In this document: positions 49,201-57,910 of the stretch, piece after piece
Numbering within the stretch: the first letter of the stretch is position 1
Layout: each line of letters opens with the position of its first letter
Source of the DNA: Caprimulgus europaeus
Lineage: Eukaryota > Chordata > Aves > Caprimulgiformes > Caprimulgidae
NCBI GenBank assembly: GCA_907165065.1
Contig: OU015541.1
Span: 248,001-312,000, forward strand
Direction: 5' to 3'
Length of the DNA: 64,000 bases
The notes under the pieces: generated by a model
Databases searched by the model: none
What the model was told of the DNA's origin: nothing
Seen by the model: the letters and a program-made list of their open reading frames with translations, nothing else
Position numbers and translations under genes: made by a program

Positions 49201-49536
49201 GGAGACGGGGGCCTGAGTGGCAACCCAGCCTCTGAGCTCCATATCCTCCCACAGTGGGTGCAGAGCCCAGACCTGGACTTCTCCATGTTCAGAGACTATA
49301 TCTGCAAGAAGGTGGAGCAGGCGGACGAGGACCTCTCCGTGCCGCCCTACGACTCATTCCAGACCTACGCCTTTGAGGGCTCGGACTCCCCCGTGCTCTC
49401 CCTCAGCTCCATCAACACCTGGTCCAGCGGCTCAGAGCAGGACTTCTCCTACCTGGGGGGCTGGGGTCCACGTTTCCGGCAGCTGGCAGCGCTTTACGCT
49501 GGGCGCAGAGGCGAGGAGGACAGTGAGGAGTCGTAG
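985..49536 (+). CDS. CDH22: Cadherin-22 (type II classical cadherin, PB-cadherin), complete 11-exon coding region
   Basis: Calcium-dependent homophilic cell adhesion receptor of the plasma membrane, known mainly from brain. The coding sequence joins 985-1209, 6103-6397, 14447-14566, 20622-20789, 21788-21975, 22826-23079, 30186-30322, 38078-38199, 38501-38618, 47311-47562 and 48998-49536, giving 805 residues. Seen: hydrophobic signal near residues 10-24; RVKR furin site 49-52; mature start GWVW; EC1 53-158, EC2 159-267, EC3 268-382, EC4 383-487, EC5 488-about 605 (Cys 496, 588, 590, 599); membrane helix 613-635 followed by KRHHK; p120-catenin core DEGGGEQD 660-667; beta-catenin region about 750-794. 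Sequons are at N152, N454, N464 and N600. The protein closely resembles human CDH22 as I recall it (about 828 residues), including the unusually short prodomain and the final ALYAG segment, so I prefer CDH22 to CDH24 or other type II paralogues. All junctions are GT-AG and in frame, with no break. Confidence 0.94.
1210..6102 (+). other. CDH22: CDH22 intron 1 (4.9 kb)
   Basis: GT-AG, phase 0. No second gene is evident; open frames are short and lack codon or domain signal. GC-rich in its first half, then AT-rich at about 3410-3830 and 4720-5350. A T-run followed by ten G (4993-5002) is the only simple repeat of note. Confidence 0.85.
3410..3830. promoter_or_regulatory. AT-rich block in intron 1, candidate conserved element
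   Basis: A sharp drop in GC against the flanks, with TTAATTAA at 3539-3546 and TAATTA at 3745-3750, which are homeodomain-type cores. No coding potential and no simple-repeat structure. Function is inferred from composition and motifs only. Confidence 0.3.
6103..6397 (+). CDS. CDH22: CDH22 coding exon 2: bulk of EC1
   Basis: 295 nt, residues 76-173 plus the first base of Gly174. A pyrimidine-rich tract and CAG acceptor precede it, and the donor is GTAGGT. It carries the EC1 calcium motifs LDRE (115-118) and DINDSEP (150-156) that open the EC1-EC2 linker, with a potential N-glycosylation sequon at N152. The length of 295 nt is the standard length of this exon in vertebrate classical cadherins. 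Confidence 0.97.
7841..7890. repeat. 20-bp tandem duplication, 2.5 copies
   Basis: AGCTCTTCTGAGGCATCCTA is followed by a near-identical unit and a half unit. Small local duplication in intron 2. Confidence 0.85.
9600..9760. promoter_or_regulatory. Candidate intronic enhancer with POU octamer (intron 2)
   Basis: A compact AT-richer block containing a perfect octamer ATTTGCAT at 9662-9669 and TAATTG at 9683-9688. Neither a repeat nor coding. Inference only. Confidence 0.3.
13740..13890. promoter_or_regulatory. AT-rich candidate conserved element (intron 2)
   Basis: A non-repetitive, AT-richer block with several TTTAAT/TTAATT cores, about 560 bp upstream of exon 3. Composition only. Confidence 0.2.
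14447..14566 (+). CDS. CDH22: CDH22 coding exon 3: first half of EC2
   Basis: 120 nt, residues 174-213 plus the first base of Gly214. It contains the DADD calcium motif (184-187) and the sequence leading to the conserved KTG. The acceptor is CTGTAG and the donor GTGAGC. The 120-nt length matches the family. Confidence 0.97.
16690..16810. promoter_or_regulatory. AT-rich candidate conserved element (intron 3)
   Basis: Contains TTTAATTACC and CCATTAATGG (a palindromic homeodomain-type site) within about 60 bp, in otherwise GC-rich sequence. Composition and motif evidence only. Confidence 0.25.
19430..19650. promoter_or_regulatory. AT-rich candidate conserved element (intron 3)
   Basis: An island of about 200 bp with dense ATTA/TTAA cores (including GTTAATTAAC), abrupt GC-rich edges and no repeat structure. 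Resembles vertebrate developmental enhancers in composition. Confidence 0.25.
20329..20395 (+). mobile_element. CR1 LINE 3'-end fragment
   Basis: The stretch has the signature of the avian CR1 3' terminus: TTCATGGTTGGACT, then ATGATCTTAAAGGTC, then TTCCAAC, ending in the short ATTCTGTGATTCT repeat. Only the tail is present, as in most 5'-truncated CR1 copies, so it carries no reverse transcriptase. It lies in intron 3 in the same orientation as the gene. CR1 of this type is the dominant retrotransposon of birds and supports an avian origin for the window. Confidence 0.85.
20622..20789 (+). CDS. CDH22: CDH22 coding exon 4: second half of EC2 and EC2-EC3 linker
   Basis: 168 nt, residues 214-269 plus the first base of Lys270. 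Calcium motifs are LDRE (223-226), ATD (237-239) and the linker DVNDNPPRF (259-267). The acceptor is TTTCCAG and the donor GTAAGT. The codon split across the junction reads AAG (Lys), as in human CDH22. A CR1 fragment lies about 230 bp upstream in the intron. Confidence 0.97.
20790..21787 (+). other. CDH22: CDH22 intron 4 (1.0 kb)
   Basis: GT-AG, phase 1. No gene or repeat beyond a ten-G run at 21087-21096. A small AT-rich patch lies at about 21475-21530. Confidence 0.9.
21788..21975 (+). CDS. CDH22: CDH22 coding exon 5: first part of EC3
   Basis: 188 nt, residues 270-332, starting KMYQFSI and ending VQK in phase 0. It includes the acidic calcium site AEDSD and the GENTDMTY strand. The loop after VKDEE is a few residues shorter than in human CDH22 as I remember it. 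The acceptor is CTCCAG and the donor GTGAGA. Confidence 0.97.
21976..22825 (+). other. CDH22: CDH22 intron 5 (0.85 kb)
   Basis: GT-AG, phase 0. I see nothing in it beyond ordinary intron sequence. Confidence 0.9.
22826..23079 (+). CDS. CDH22: CDH22 coding exon 6: rest of EC3, start of EC4
   Basis: 254 nt, residues 333-416 plus two bases of Arg417. It begins PLDYES (the LDYE calcium motif), contains the EC3-EC4 linker DVDEPPEF (375-382), which departs from DxNDN as is usual for type II cadherins, and ends in the DPD motif (408-410) of EC4. The acceptor is TCCCAG and the donor GTAAAG. Confidence 0.97.
23080..30185 (+). other. CDH22: CDH22 intron 6 (7.1 kb)
   Basis: GT-AG, phase 2. No nested gene is supported. 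TG-rich sequence lies near 24395-24420. A SOX-like site and a POU octamer sit together at 27994-28017. Confidence 0.85.
27994..28017 (+). promoter_or_regulatory. SOX-like site beside POU octamer (intron 6)
   Basis: AACAATG (27994-28000) matches the SOX consensus and ATGCAAAT (28010-28017) is a perfect octamer, nine bases apart. Adjacent SOX and POU sites are typical of neural enhancers, and CDH22 is known as a brain-expressed cadherin. The usual composite spacing is shorter, so joint binding is uncertain. Confidence 0.3.
30186..30322 (+). CDS. CDH22: CDH22 coding exon 7: EC4
   Basis: 137 nt, residues 417-462 plus the first base of Asp463. It holds the EC4 core FDIDANTG, the LDRE calcium motif (445-448) and an N-glycosylation sequon NIT at 454. 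The acceptor is TCTCAG and the donor GTGAGA. Confidence 0.97.
33580..33730. promoter_or_regulatory. AT-rich candidate conserved element (intron 7)
   Basis: Contains GGTAATTGAGATGATAAATC and further TTTAAT cores with no repeat character. Evidence is compositional. Confidence 0.2.
35080..35330. promoter_or_regulatory. Candidate intronic enhancer with homeodomain and octamer sites (intron 7)
   Basis: A block of about 250 bp, strongly AT-rich, with TAATTA (35277-35282) six bases from a perfect octamer ATTTGCAT (35288-35295), plus further TTTAATTTTAATTT sequence near 35110. Neighbouring AT-rich blocks at 34590-34700 and 35590-35840 form a cluster. Confidence 0.35.
38078..38199 (+). CDS. CDH22: CDH22 coding exon 8: end of EC4, EC4-EC5 linker
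   Basis: 122 nt, residues 463-503, ending in phase 0. The linker DVNDNPPEL (479-487) leads into EC5, which carries the first of its four cysteines (C496). N464-H-S466 is a potential glycosylation sequon. The acceptor is TTTCAG and the donor GTAACG. Confidence 0.97.
38200..38500 (+). other. CDH22: CDH22 intron 8 (301 bp)
   Basis: GT-AG, phase 0. It is the shortest intron of the gene and shows nothing notable inside. Confidence 0.95.
38501..38618 (+). CDS. CDH22: CDH22 coding exon 9: EC5
   Basis: 118 nt, residues 504-542 plus the first base of Asp543. It contains the VDRDEP motif (511-516) and the HFSLLDIK strand. Only a 301-bp intron separates it from exon 8. The donor is GTAAGC; the split codon completes as GAC. 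Confidence 0.97.
38619..47310 (+). other. CDH22: CDH22 intron 9 (8.7 kb)
   Basis: GT-AG, phase 1; the longest intron in the window. No nested gene is supported. It contains AT-rich blocks at about 41575-41980 and 44560-44690, a perfect 14-bp tandem duplication at 44718-44745 and a ten-G run at 46681-46690. Confidence 0.85.
44718..44745. repeat. 14-bp perfect tandem duplication
   Basis: CAGCAGACTGCTGC occurs twice in a row in intron 9; the unit is itself nearly palindromic. Confidence 0.85.
47311..47562 (+). CDS. CDH22: CDH22 coding exon 10: end of EC5 and most of the membrane helix
   Basis: 252 nt, residues 543-626 plus the first base of Val627. It includes the membrane-proximal cysteines C588, C590 and C599, the sequon N600-S-T, and the start of the hydrophobic helix from G613. 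The acceptor is TCCACAG and the donor GTGAGT. The next exon completes the helix. Confidence 0.97.
47563..48997 (+). other. CDH22: CDH22 intron 10 (1.4 kb)
   Basis: GT-AG, phase 1, between the two membrane-helix exons. A short run of 10-bp GCTGTGCCAT-like repeats lies near 47871-47898. An AT-richer block with a 10-bp inverted repeat lies at 48420-48545. Confidence 0.9.
48420..48545. promoter_or_regulatory. Distinct block with inverted repeat in intron 10
   Basis: AT-richer than the rest of the intron. GTACACTTTA (48437-48446) is matched by its exact reverse complement TAAAGTGTAC (48505-48514), leaving a 58-base loop. Could be a conserved element or an RNA structure in the pre-mRNA; function unknown. 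Confidence 0.25.
48998..49536 (+). CDS. CDH22: CDH22 coding exon 11: end of membrane helix and whole cytoplasmic tail
   Basis: 539 nt, residues 627-805 and the TAG stop. The helix ends at L635 and is followed by the basic KRHHK. The juxtamembrane segment has [20 protein letters not shown] sequence that binds p120-catenin, then [13 protein letters not shown]. The C-terminal acidic/serine block (SSGSEQDF, then GWGPRF and ALYAG) is the beta-catenin binding site. The Gly-rich spacer near residues 688-705 is short compared with human CDH22 as I remember it, which accounts for much of the length difference. Confidence 0.97.
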
Positions 49537-49783
49537 CCATCCTGCCGACCCCCCACGAGGCTCCCGGTGCCTCCTGGACCAGGACTCTCTCATGTGGGGA
49601 CAGCCTGCACCTCCGGCCAGGCTCCGTGGCTGCCGGACAGGGGCTGCACTGAGGGGCTGAGAGCACTGGTGATGTGCTCCTGTCATCTGCCTCCTGTTCT
49701 GGGTGCCTCTGCACCCACGTGATGAGGCTGGAGTGCCCAAAGGAGCGACTGTGGCCATTGTCATCTGCTTAATACCAATCTCC

Positions 49784-49789
49784 ATTAAA
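49784..49789 (+). terminator. Candidate polyadenylation signal ATTAAA
   Basis: The common variant hexamer, 248 bp after the stop codon. The T-rich tract that could serve as a downstream element only starts about 135 bp later, which weakens it. It could define a short 3' UTR. Confidence 0.3.
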
Positions 49790-51949
49790 GCACTGCACAT
49801 TAATTTAAGAAAGAGAAAATCTAAAGCAAGAGAGCTTGGAGGGGGTTTCTCCCCTACAAATTATCATTTAAATAGATCTGTGCAGTGAGTCCAGTTCAGG
49901 AGAGAAAGAGCAAACCAGGAACCTTTTGTTGTCTAAATTGTTTTTGTCACTTGAGTTGGAGCATTTGAAGGGCTTTGATTTCTTTAAGAGTTTTCCTTGC
50001 AGAGGGAAATAAGCTTTTAACTTCTGTTCAGCTTCTTCCCCCTTATGTTCCTTGCTGGGTTTTTGGAGTGCGTGGGCTCCTCAGCAGCGCCCAGCTCCTG
50101 GCACGGCATTGGAGGGAGCGTGCTGTGCCAGGGCTGCTTGTGCTGCATGTGGGCTCCAAGGTCCCATCCTGCACAGACCATCCGCTGCACTAGAGCTCAC
50201 TTCAAAACTCGCTTCGCCTCTAAGCTACAGTTGCTTCACCTCTCAGTTCTTAGACCTTGTGGTTATCAAAGATGCTTGTGATTTGAAGGGGCTGTCTCCC
50301 TCCCTGCACAGCGGACGTTGTCTGCAAAGTGCTGATGTGCCCCATGGCCCCGGTTATGGATGGGGATGGGCACAGGCTGGGCCAGAGCTGCAGGGCTCAG
50401 CCGAGCAGCTTTGTACTGAATGGTGCAGGCTGGACTGGGCAGAGGCAAGATGCTGGTGCACCCTGGCCTTTGGTGGATGGGAGAGCTGCATCCCAGCTAT
50501 ATATAGAACATGCTGTAGGGTGTGAGAAAACCCCACCCCCTAGTTTCGAGGGATAATTCTTGCTCACACACAGTTGACAGCAAATTGCAGAAAAGCCATC
50601 CCCAGGATTCGTGCACAAGGCCAAATCCTGCTGGTGCCGCTCTGCAGCTGAGCTGGTTGCTGCACCCTGGGCAGTGGGTCCGTGGCACTTCAGGGTACCT
50701 GGAGTGTCCCCACCCCAGCACAGTGCCCTGCAAGAAACAAGCATGAGCTCCTGCAGCAGAGCCACCTTTGCATGAAATCTCTGGTTTCAGGAGGAGGTTG
50801 GCAGGATGTGCCATCGCTCCTCAGGGTGCAGGAGATGCTGGAGGAAGGCGCTCAGCACCCTGCGCCTTTCCAGCCTGCTGCCTTTCCTCTGGATAAACTG
50901 AGCAGCGTGCTGAGCAATATCCCTGGCAGCTTCTCAGGCCATGCTGGCTAGTGCAGCTCCTTATCTGTTCACATTGGGAAGAAAATCAATTCTATCATTG
51001 ATAGGTAACTGATAAGGTCTCCCAAGGCCTGAGACATCCTGGGCTTGTCATTGGGTTTTTTCCTTTTAGTTTAGCCACAGACAGTGTTTTCTCTCCTTGG
51101 AGAAGGTTTGACTGTAAATGTACACGTGTGTTCATTTTTTACTGTGTTTTGCTTCCCAGCTGCTGGTGTTGGTCCTTTGCCTGCAGCATGGGACCTGACA
51201 GCGCAGAGGGCAGGGCGTGTCTTTGCCACAGGTCCTGCCATCAGCTGCTTCTGCCCGCTGCCACCATATCTGCCCATGCTGGAGCCGCAGCTCGGCTTTT
51301 GCGCTGGGACCAGGAGCTGCTCGCTTCTCGGGATCTCTCCTGTTCCCCCCCAAAGGACGCAGCAAGTGTCTGCTGCTGGCACCCACACCCTGGCGTGCTG
51401 CTGGTTCACTGTGATGATGCTGGGGACAACAGGCTGCTTTGTGCTGCCTCTGACCACGCTGCCTCAAGCAAGCGATGCCCCGCGCCCAGGAGCAGGAGAA
51501 TGGAGAAGCCCTCTCTTTCCTCAGGAACATGTTTGTGTTTTCCCTCCAGGCTGAGAGCTGTGTCCAAGCCCCTCTGGAGCTGGCCCTTCCTCTAGCAAAA
51601 GTGTTGTGCAATAGCAGGGCTCTGTCCATAGGAGATGGGGCCTGACAAGGTACATGTTTAGAACCGTCCCACTGGGTTATTCCCCCACCAGCCAGTCCTC
51701 CCCCATGCGCATGCATGCACACTTGTGTTTTCATTTCTATCCCACATGTAAATACAGGAGGAGCGTGGTGCTGAGCGAGCCGGCCAGGCCGCGAGGTCCT
51801 GCCACGCATTGCCTGCTGGCGGCAGGAGGGGCTGGCAGCTGCCGCAATGTCCGATGGCGTCACTTTGGTTTTCTTTCTCTACCCAAACGAAATTAGGAGG
51901 TTGATTTCCTCACCCTTGTTATTTTTTCAAGGTCTTTCTAGGACCTGGA

Positions 51950-51955
51950 AATAAA
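51950..51955 (+). terminator. Candidate polyadenylation signal AATAAA
   Basis: Canonical hexamer about 2.4 kb after the stop codon, with a GT/T-rich downstream element 30-60 bp beyond it. It is the best-looking of the three candidates by context, without transcript support. Confidence 0.4.
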
Positions 51956-51975
51956 TTATTTCCTTGTCGTCTAGC

Positions 51976-54900
51976 TTGAGTCATCTTTGCGTATTTTGCC
52001 TTGGTTTGTTTCCTATGCTGCACGGTCAGTGTGGTCTCATCGGCGCTTTCCCAGAGCGAGCGGGCAGGCTGCCCACCGGCCGGATGGGCTGCGGCACAGC
52101 CCGCCACGGTGTGTGCCCTGCCGGGAGCTGCAGCCGAACCGCCTGCCTCCCACAGCACATGCCCACTGGCATGACACTGCTTCTCTGTCTTCTTCCAGTT
52201 TTTCATTGAAATGCTCATCACAAAAAGCTTCTTGAGGAGAAGTGTTCATTTTTCTGTCTGAATTTGAAGGAAATAATTATGAAAAAAACCTGCCCTGGGC
52301 TTTCTCAATCTCTTCAGGAGGAAAAAGTTAGGCTGTGCTTTGAGTGGCATGAGGTGCTGGGTGTGTGCTGTGGGCTGGCTGCAGTACCCACCGTGTCTGA
52401 GCGGACACAGGCTCCTCAGCACAGCTGCAGAAGCACTGGCCCCATGAAGAGTGGTGGCAGCTCATCCTGCGAGGAGATCGTTGTTCCTTCATCCTGCAGG
52501 AAAACAACAGAAAGAACAAGAGGCAAACTTCATGCCAAGCAACAAAAGAAAGTCTGATGAAGCATCCTCGTGATCTTCCTTTCTCATCCAACATTGTTCC
52601 TTAGTGTTCTCTAAAAAGTGCATCTTTAGTGTTGTTCTTGTGCAGTCACAGCCAGCTTTGTAGCTGACCAGCTGATCACTCACAAGCACAGATCCTGGTC
52701 ATGTACATCTTCCAACCTTCAGTACAGCTGGGCATTGTCAACGGGGTTTGTTAACGTGACCCATTCTCATGCTGGTAATGATGTGTATTACAGCACTGTT
52801 CAGTTACTGGCTGCAGCAAAAAAATCTCCTTCATACTCAGTTTTAATACTGAAATGATGCAAATAAATTACACTCTAGCCTGACCACAGACGAATCAATT
52901 GCTGGTGGTTTTGTCAATGGCAAGGGACTGGGGAATGACCAACGTACAAACAAACGCGAAGCTCCCTGTGCTGGGGAAGCCTTGTCACAGTGTACAGCTG
53001 CAAATGCTCTGGCACACGTCGGTGATGGTGACACACTGCAGAGAGCTGGACGCAGCACACAGCAGCTGCCCAGCACAGAGAGAGGGGGACGTGCGCTGAG
53101 CTCCATGGTGGCATCGGTGTAGGTCAGCAGATAGCACAGGCAGAATTTAAACCTCCCCATGAAGTGACAGTAATTTAAACAGCATCTTGCAGTCCTCGCT
53201 CTGAAACAGGCTTTTGGATCCCTGAGGTCTTCCAGCACTTCTGTATCTCTCACCATCCCCATGCCTCCCATCCTGCTCCCTTGATTATTCCCTAAATGTT
53301 ATGGAAGAAGCATCTGGTGGCCTTTGACAACAGCACTTAGTGGGATGCTGTACCAGAAGGGAGGAGTCTTGAGGCCGGAGGGTTTTTCAGCTGCTATTTG
53401 TCTGACAGACCTCAATGTACGCACTGCTTTGCTTTTCACAGCTGCAGCAAGTGCCTCTCTGGCTGCCAGCCTTGAGGAGGCCTTTTTCTGAGCATCATCA
53501 TTAACTGCCCACACAGAGCAAGCGTGTCAGCAGTGCACTCACAGCTGGATGCCCTGGCAGCTCTGAGCACATCAACCAGTTGCTGTTTGCAGAGCTGCTG
53601 GTGGTTGCTGTGTGATTGCACCCCGGGTTTTCAGCTCAGGACCTCAGCAGCAAGAGTTCGCGTGTTCCAGCTGCAGCCAGCACAGATGTGCTCCCTTTGA
53701 ACCTGCCCAGCTTCAGGCACCCAGACAAGGCCTAGTTCTCTTGGGACTCAGGGGATGAGGCAGCTGGATTGTCCCAGAGCTCCCCATGGGCAGAGGAAGA
53801 GCCTGTGGTTCGAGTGCTCCTAGCAAAGGAGGTAACAAGTGTCTTGTATTGAGTGTGAGGAGCCTGGGCCGTGCAGAAGGATTTGCTTCTTGATATTGTG
53901 GCGGAATGGAGAGAGCTCAAAGCAACAAATTGCCAGCCAGAATCAGCCTCTTAGCTACAAAAGAAGAGGATTATTGAGAGCTCTGATTGCAGAAGCATCT
54001 GTGAAGATGTTTTAAGAGCTCCATGTCCCCTCAACACAGCCCCTTTTGAGGAAGTTTTTCTGCAGCGATCTCTCTCTTCAGCAGTTGGACAGGACAGGGC
54101 AAGGGCAAGGGCCGGCTGATCTCCCTTCTGCAGGTGAGGAAGCTGGTCCTGCTCTGCATACTGGTGTCCAGTGCCAGGACTGTCGCAGGAGCAGGGGCTG
54201 AGCTGGCCGGTTGGGCAAATCCAGGGGCTGCTCTGCTGCTGAGTGTGGAGTGAACAAGTTTCTTCTGGGTCAGTGTTCTCACATCAGCAGCAGCCCTGGT
54301 GTGTGGAGGATGCAGCACCATGGGCCAGGGGCTCCCAGCTGGTTAAGGACACCCGCGTTGGTCTGCCTGGAGCAGGGCAGTGGGGCACAGAATAGGCAGT
54401 GGCCGGGCAGCGCGGGCACTGGTGTGAGCAGAGCAGGTGTGAGCGAGGTGGCTACTGTGTGCTCGGAAGGTGACGGTGGTCAGAGCCCGGTCCTGCTGTG
54501 TCCTGTGTGCGGATGCCTGCAGCTTCAGGCATTTCTTTGAAGGAAGTTGCTGCAGCCACCTGCTTTGCAGGAGCAGAGCATGGCAGCTCCAGTGGTGCTG
54601 CATTGTCCAGCAGTTTTGCCAAAGAGCGGCTGCTCCAGGGTGCCCTGGCTCCTCCAGTGCTCCGCATCCTGGCACCCGCACACAAGTCACCCCCTCACCA
54701 CTCCCCTCCGAGGCCAAGACATGACCTTCACTGCACAGGATGCAGCCTGCAGCTGTCAGCCGGTGGAGGACGGTGGCTTTTGGCACTATCACATTCTAAA
54801 TGAGCCCTGCAAGGTTGGTGCCCCTGTGCAATGACGGCAGCCGGACGCCACAGCTCTGCTCCTGGCCCCAGCACAGAGCTGCTGCAGCAATCACCTCCAA

Positions 54901-56600
54901 TGCCTTCGCTCTGAGCCACGGTGAGCTGAAGAAGGCAAGGTGTCCACACCTCCTCCAGAGAGATATTTACAAAAGATAGATGTGATCCGCTGGGATCATT
55001 AAAGGGAAATGAAAAATGGGCAGTGATATCTGCACCCCCGGGAGAAAAACACATCTCTGGTAACTGAGTGCAAGCAAAGCCTTGTAAGCTTCTGCCTCCC
55101 ACTCGCGTTGGTAATATGCAGCTCAGGAAGGTGATCACTTTTTCCCCAGTATCCTCCAAGGAAACTGCTCTGTCACCAGAAAGCTGACTCCTTTAACCAC
55201 CTCTGCCACAGCTAATATCACAGCTCCCTGCATCCTTTCATTTACCAAGCCCTTGAGCTTCCTTTAGGGTTGGTATCAGACTCTCGCTGCTTGGCATAAT
55301 CTCAATTTTGCATCTCTGCTCTTTGTGCTCAGTGCAAAGACAGCAGCTGTGTCTTGTTAAGGGTTTCTAGCTGTGCCGTGGTGTTGCCGTTTGTACTCTC
55401 TTCTTGCTGTGGCTCCGCTGCCTCCCAGCCCATCCTGGGAGTGTTTCCAGCGTCCTGGAGGTGACCTAGGCTTGTGGTCTCCAGCAGCAGTTATTCCTTC
55501 CCCCTCACTGGCGGGGACTGGAGCTGAGTTTCCAGGCTGCTGTCACAGCTGTGTGTTGCCACAGCCAGAGAAGGTAAAGAGAGAAACAAAATCATTGAAT
55601 TTCACTTGGCCTTGGAATCTTGCTCCTGGGCAGTCCATCAGTGGGGCTGAAATCTCCCCCTTGCCTTGCTGAGCTGGCCAAGGCAGAGCAGTGAAGGGAC
55701 GTCCATGCTGCCTGCCAGGACTGCTCCCTGCTCAGGACACCGGTGCTGTGCGGAGCAGCCAGGCTGGCGATCGCTACTCACACATACCCAGCCTGGGCGT
55801 CCTCCCGGCCTCGGGATCCTTTCCTGCGTGAGCATGGATTTAATGAACTGCTCTTCAAATTCGTAGGGAAAGACCTCGGGCTTTGCAAAGCAGGATCCAA
55901 CACAGGTGGGCAGAGTCTGAAGCAATTGGGGTACGCAGCTGTTGTAGCAACACAGCAGAGCAGAACCAGGGTCCCCTGTGCAGTCACCACACAGCCCCAG
56001 CGTTATGAGGGGCCTCAGTCCAGCCTGCCCTCGCTGTCACCCTCTCTGGAGCTGGAACCCAGGTGCTGGGGATCAGCATCTGGCATTTAATGGCATGACA
56101 TTGGGCAGCAGGGAAAGGTAAAAATGGGAGCAGCAGCTGAGTGCCTCCGCATTTGCCTCTCCTGGGTTGTGCAGCGTGGCTTGCTGCCTGTCTGCCTCGT
56201 CTGCTAGTGCGTTCGCTGGTTGTTCGTGGTTAGGATGCCGAGCGGTTGTTCTTAGACATCCCCCATCTATTGCCAGCGACAGTGTGTGCTTGTGGCTCGG
56301 GCATTGGTAACCGCCCTGCCCAGCTACACTGCGGTTTTATGGACATATATTTTCATCTGTCTCCGTCAGTGCTGTAGAAGAGCTGCTCAGGTGAGCATGA
56401 ATTAGTCCAACTGTTTGCTGGGGGAGCAGGCACCAGCCATTTCTAAGCAGGGTATGTCCCCTTAGCTAGTGTTTTAACCACAGTAATTGGAGAAGTTTTA
56501 ATCCCTCTTCTGCTGGGGGAAGCACGCACTGCTAGCAGAAACGATCCACCCCGACTTAGCCCCAGCTGAGTCAGCCTACAGCCGCTTCCTCCGCGGGCAG
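51976..56600. other. Intergenic DNA downstream of CDH22, proximal part
   Basis: No exon with coding signal or recognisable protein domain on either strand. It begins with a CpG-dense patch (about 52020-52145) and includes a third AATAAA at 52862, overlapping a POU octamer (ATGCAAAT 52857-52864). The rest is unremarkable GC-rich sequence. Confidence 0.6.
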
Positions 56601-56629
56601 AAGTCACTCACCTTTAGCCAGGAACCAGG

Positions 56630-57050
56630 CAGCTGTTGAAATCCCTTCATATTGCACACAAATTAGGCATTGAAAATACTCATTACAGCCAACATGACAC
56701 ACCTTCATTATTCCAGAATAATTGTCTGAAAGGCTCAGCTCGAAGCACCAGCTTCACTTGGTGCAGTGATGTGATAAAAAGAAAACAGGAAGTGCAATCA
56801 ATGCTTGTAATCCTTTTAAATAAAAAGGTACTTGCTAGTAGCTGCCAACATCTTTAAAAAGCTGTGATTTCCCTGGAGAGAGCCCTTATCAGCTATGACT
56901 GCGTGTCATTCTGGCTGTCTGTCAATCCATCAGACTTCAGTGCCACTGACATTAAGAAGCCAGGCGTTAAGATTATCACATTTAGCCGTAATGTAGCACA
57001 GATTGTGTTGACATTTGGAAAGTATTCCACCACAGGAGCCATTTGACTTC
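56630..57050. promoter_or_regulatory. AT-rich candidate conserved element downstream of CDH22
   Basis: A clear compositional island of about 400 bp between GC-rich flanks, non-repetitive, with CATTATTCCAGAATAATTG (two palindromic ATTATT/AATAAT halves). Looks like a distal regulatory element by composition only. Confidence 0.25.
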
Positions 57051-57654
57051 TGTACTTTCTTCCCAAAGGAAAAAATGCTTGGAACTCTTTCCGGGAGGGA
57101 GCTGCGCTGCCTGCAGGGTGCCGGGTGGCTGTGCCATCGCGTGAGCCAGAGGAGGCTGCGGGCGTGCGGGTGTGGTGACCGCTGGCAGGAGGGACGCTGA
57201 CATGCGCTGTTGGCAGACCCTGGCTCCGCGGTGGCTGTCAGGCAGTGGGGAGCTGCTCTCTGCTGCTTGCTCCTCCAGAGCCCTTTGGTGCAGCTCTGCA
57301 CCTCTCAGCCTGCACACATCAAGTCCAGGAACAGCTTGTTTGGAGGTTCAGCTCCCAGAGCTGCTGCCTAGCCCTGGCCTGCGTCGGGGGCTGCTCTCCA
57401 GCTCCTTTGCTGACCTGGCACAAAGCACACATGCACTTTTTGGAGCTGAGGAGTCATCTCCTGTGCACGCCATGGGCGTCATGGTGCAGCCCCTGCCTTG
57501 CTGGCACGGACCAAGAAAGCAGCACCCTATGCCAGCACCACGAGGACCAGAGCTCCTGCCCTCCTGGCACATCTCCTCCTGGGAAGGCCTCAGCTCTTCC
57601 TGCATCAGAGAGGGGGATATTCCAGGCCATGTGCTGGGGTGGGGCTAGGCCATA

Positions 57655-57910
57655 GAAACAATGGTAAATGACCTGAAATGAACTGATTAATCTCTTTAAA
57701 TAACTGTGAAACTGTTTTCCAGAAAAAGTTAATCTACTCTAAATGGCTCTGGTGCTTTTCCTGGGCTGCAATCAATATGTGGTCGCTTGCTTTTCATGTG
57801 TAATTCACAGTAATTGCAAAAGAGCATTTTCTGAAGAAAATTACATTTTGCAAGCAGAAATGCAAAGAGACACTAGGACCAATTAGCTTTAAATCCCAGA
57901 ACAAGGCACG
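57655..57910. promoter_or_regulatory. AT-rich candidate conserved element downstream of CDH22
   Basis: A block of about 250 bp with ATTAAT, GTTAAT, GTAATTC and CAATTAG cores. Non-coding and non-repetitive, with abrupt GC-rich flanks on both sides. Compositional evidence only. Confidence 0.25.

Larger units (their letters stand above)
49537..51975 (+). other. CDH22: Probable 3' UTR of CDH22 (end uncertain)
   Basis: Non-coding sequence after the TAG. Candidate poly(A) signals are ATTAAA 49784-49789, AATAAA 51950-51955 and AATAAA 52862-52867. The second is followed by a GT/T-rich tract at about 51985-52013, as a cleavage site usually is, so I favour an end near 51975. A shorter transcript using 49784 is also possible. 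No internal coding signal was found. Confidence 0.35.

Noticed and set aside
50498..50506. TATATATAG as a TATA box
   Set aside because: It lies in the probable 3' UTR with no following coding or CpG signal; a single AT run is not enough.
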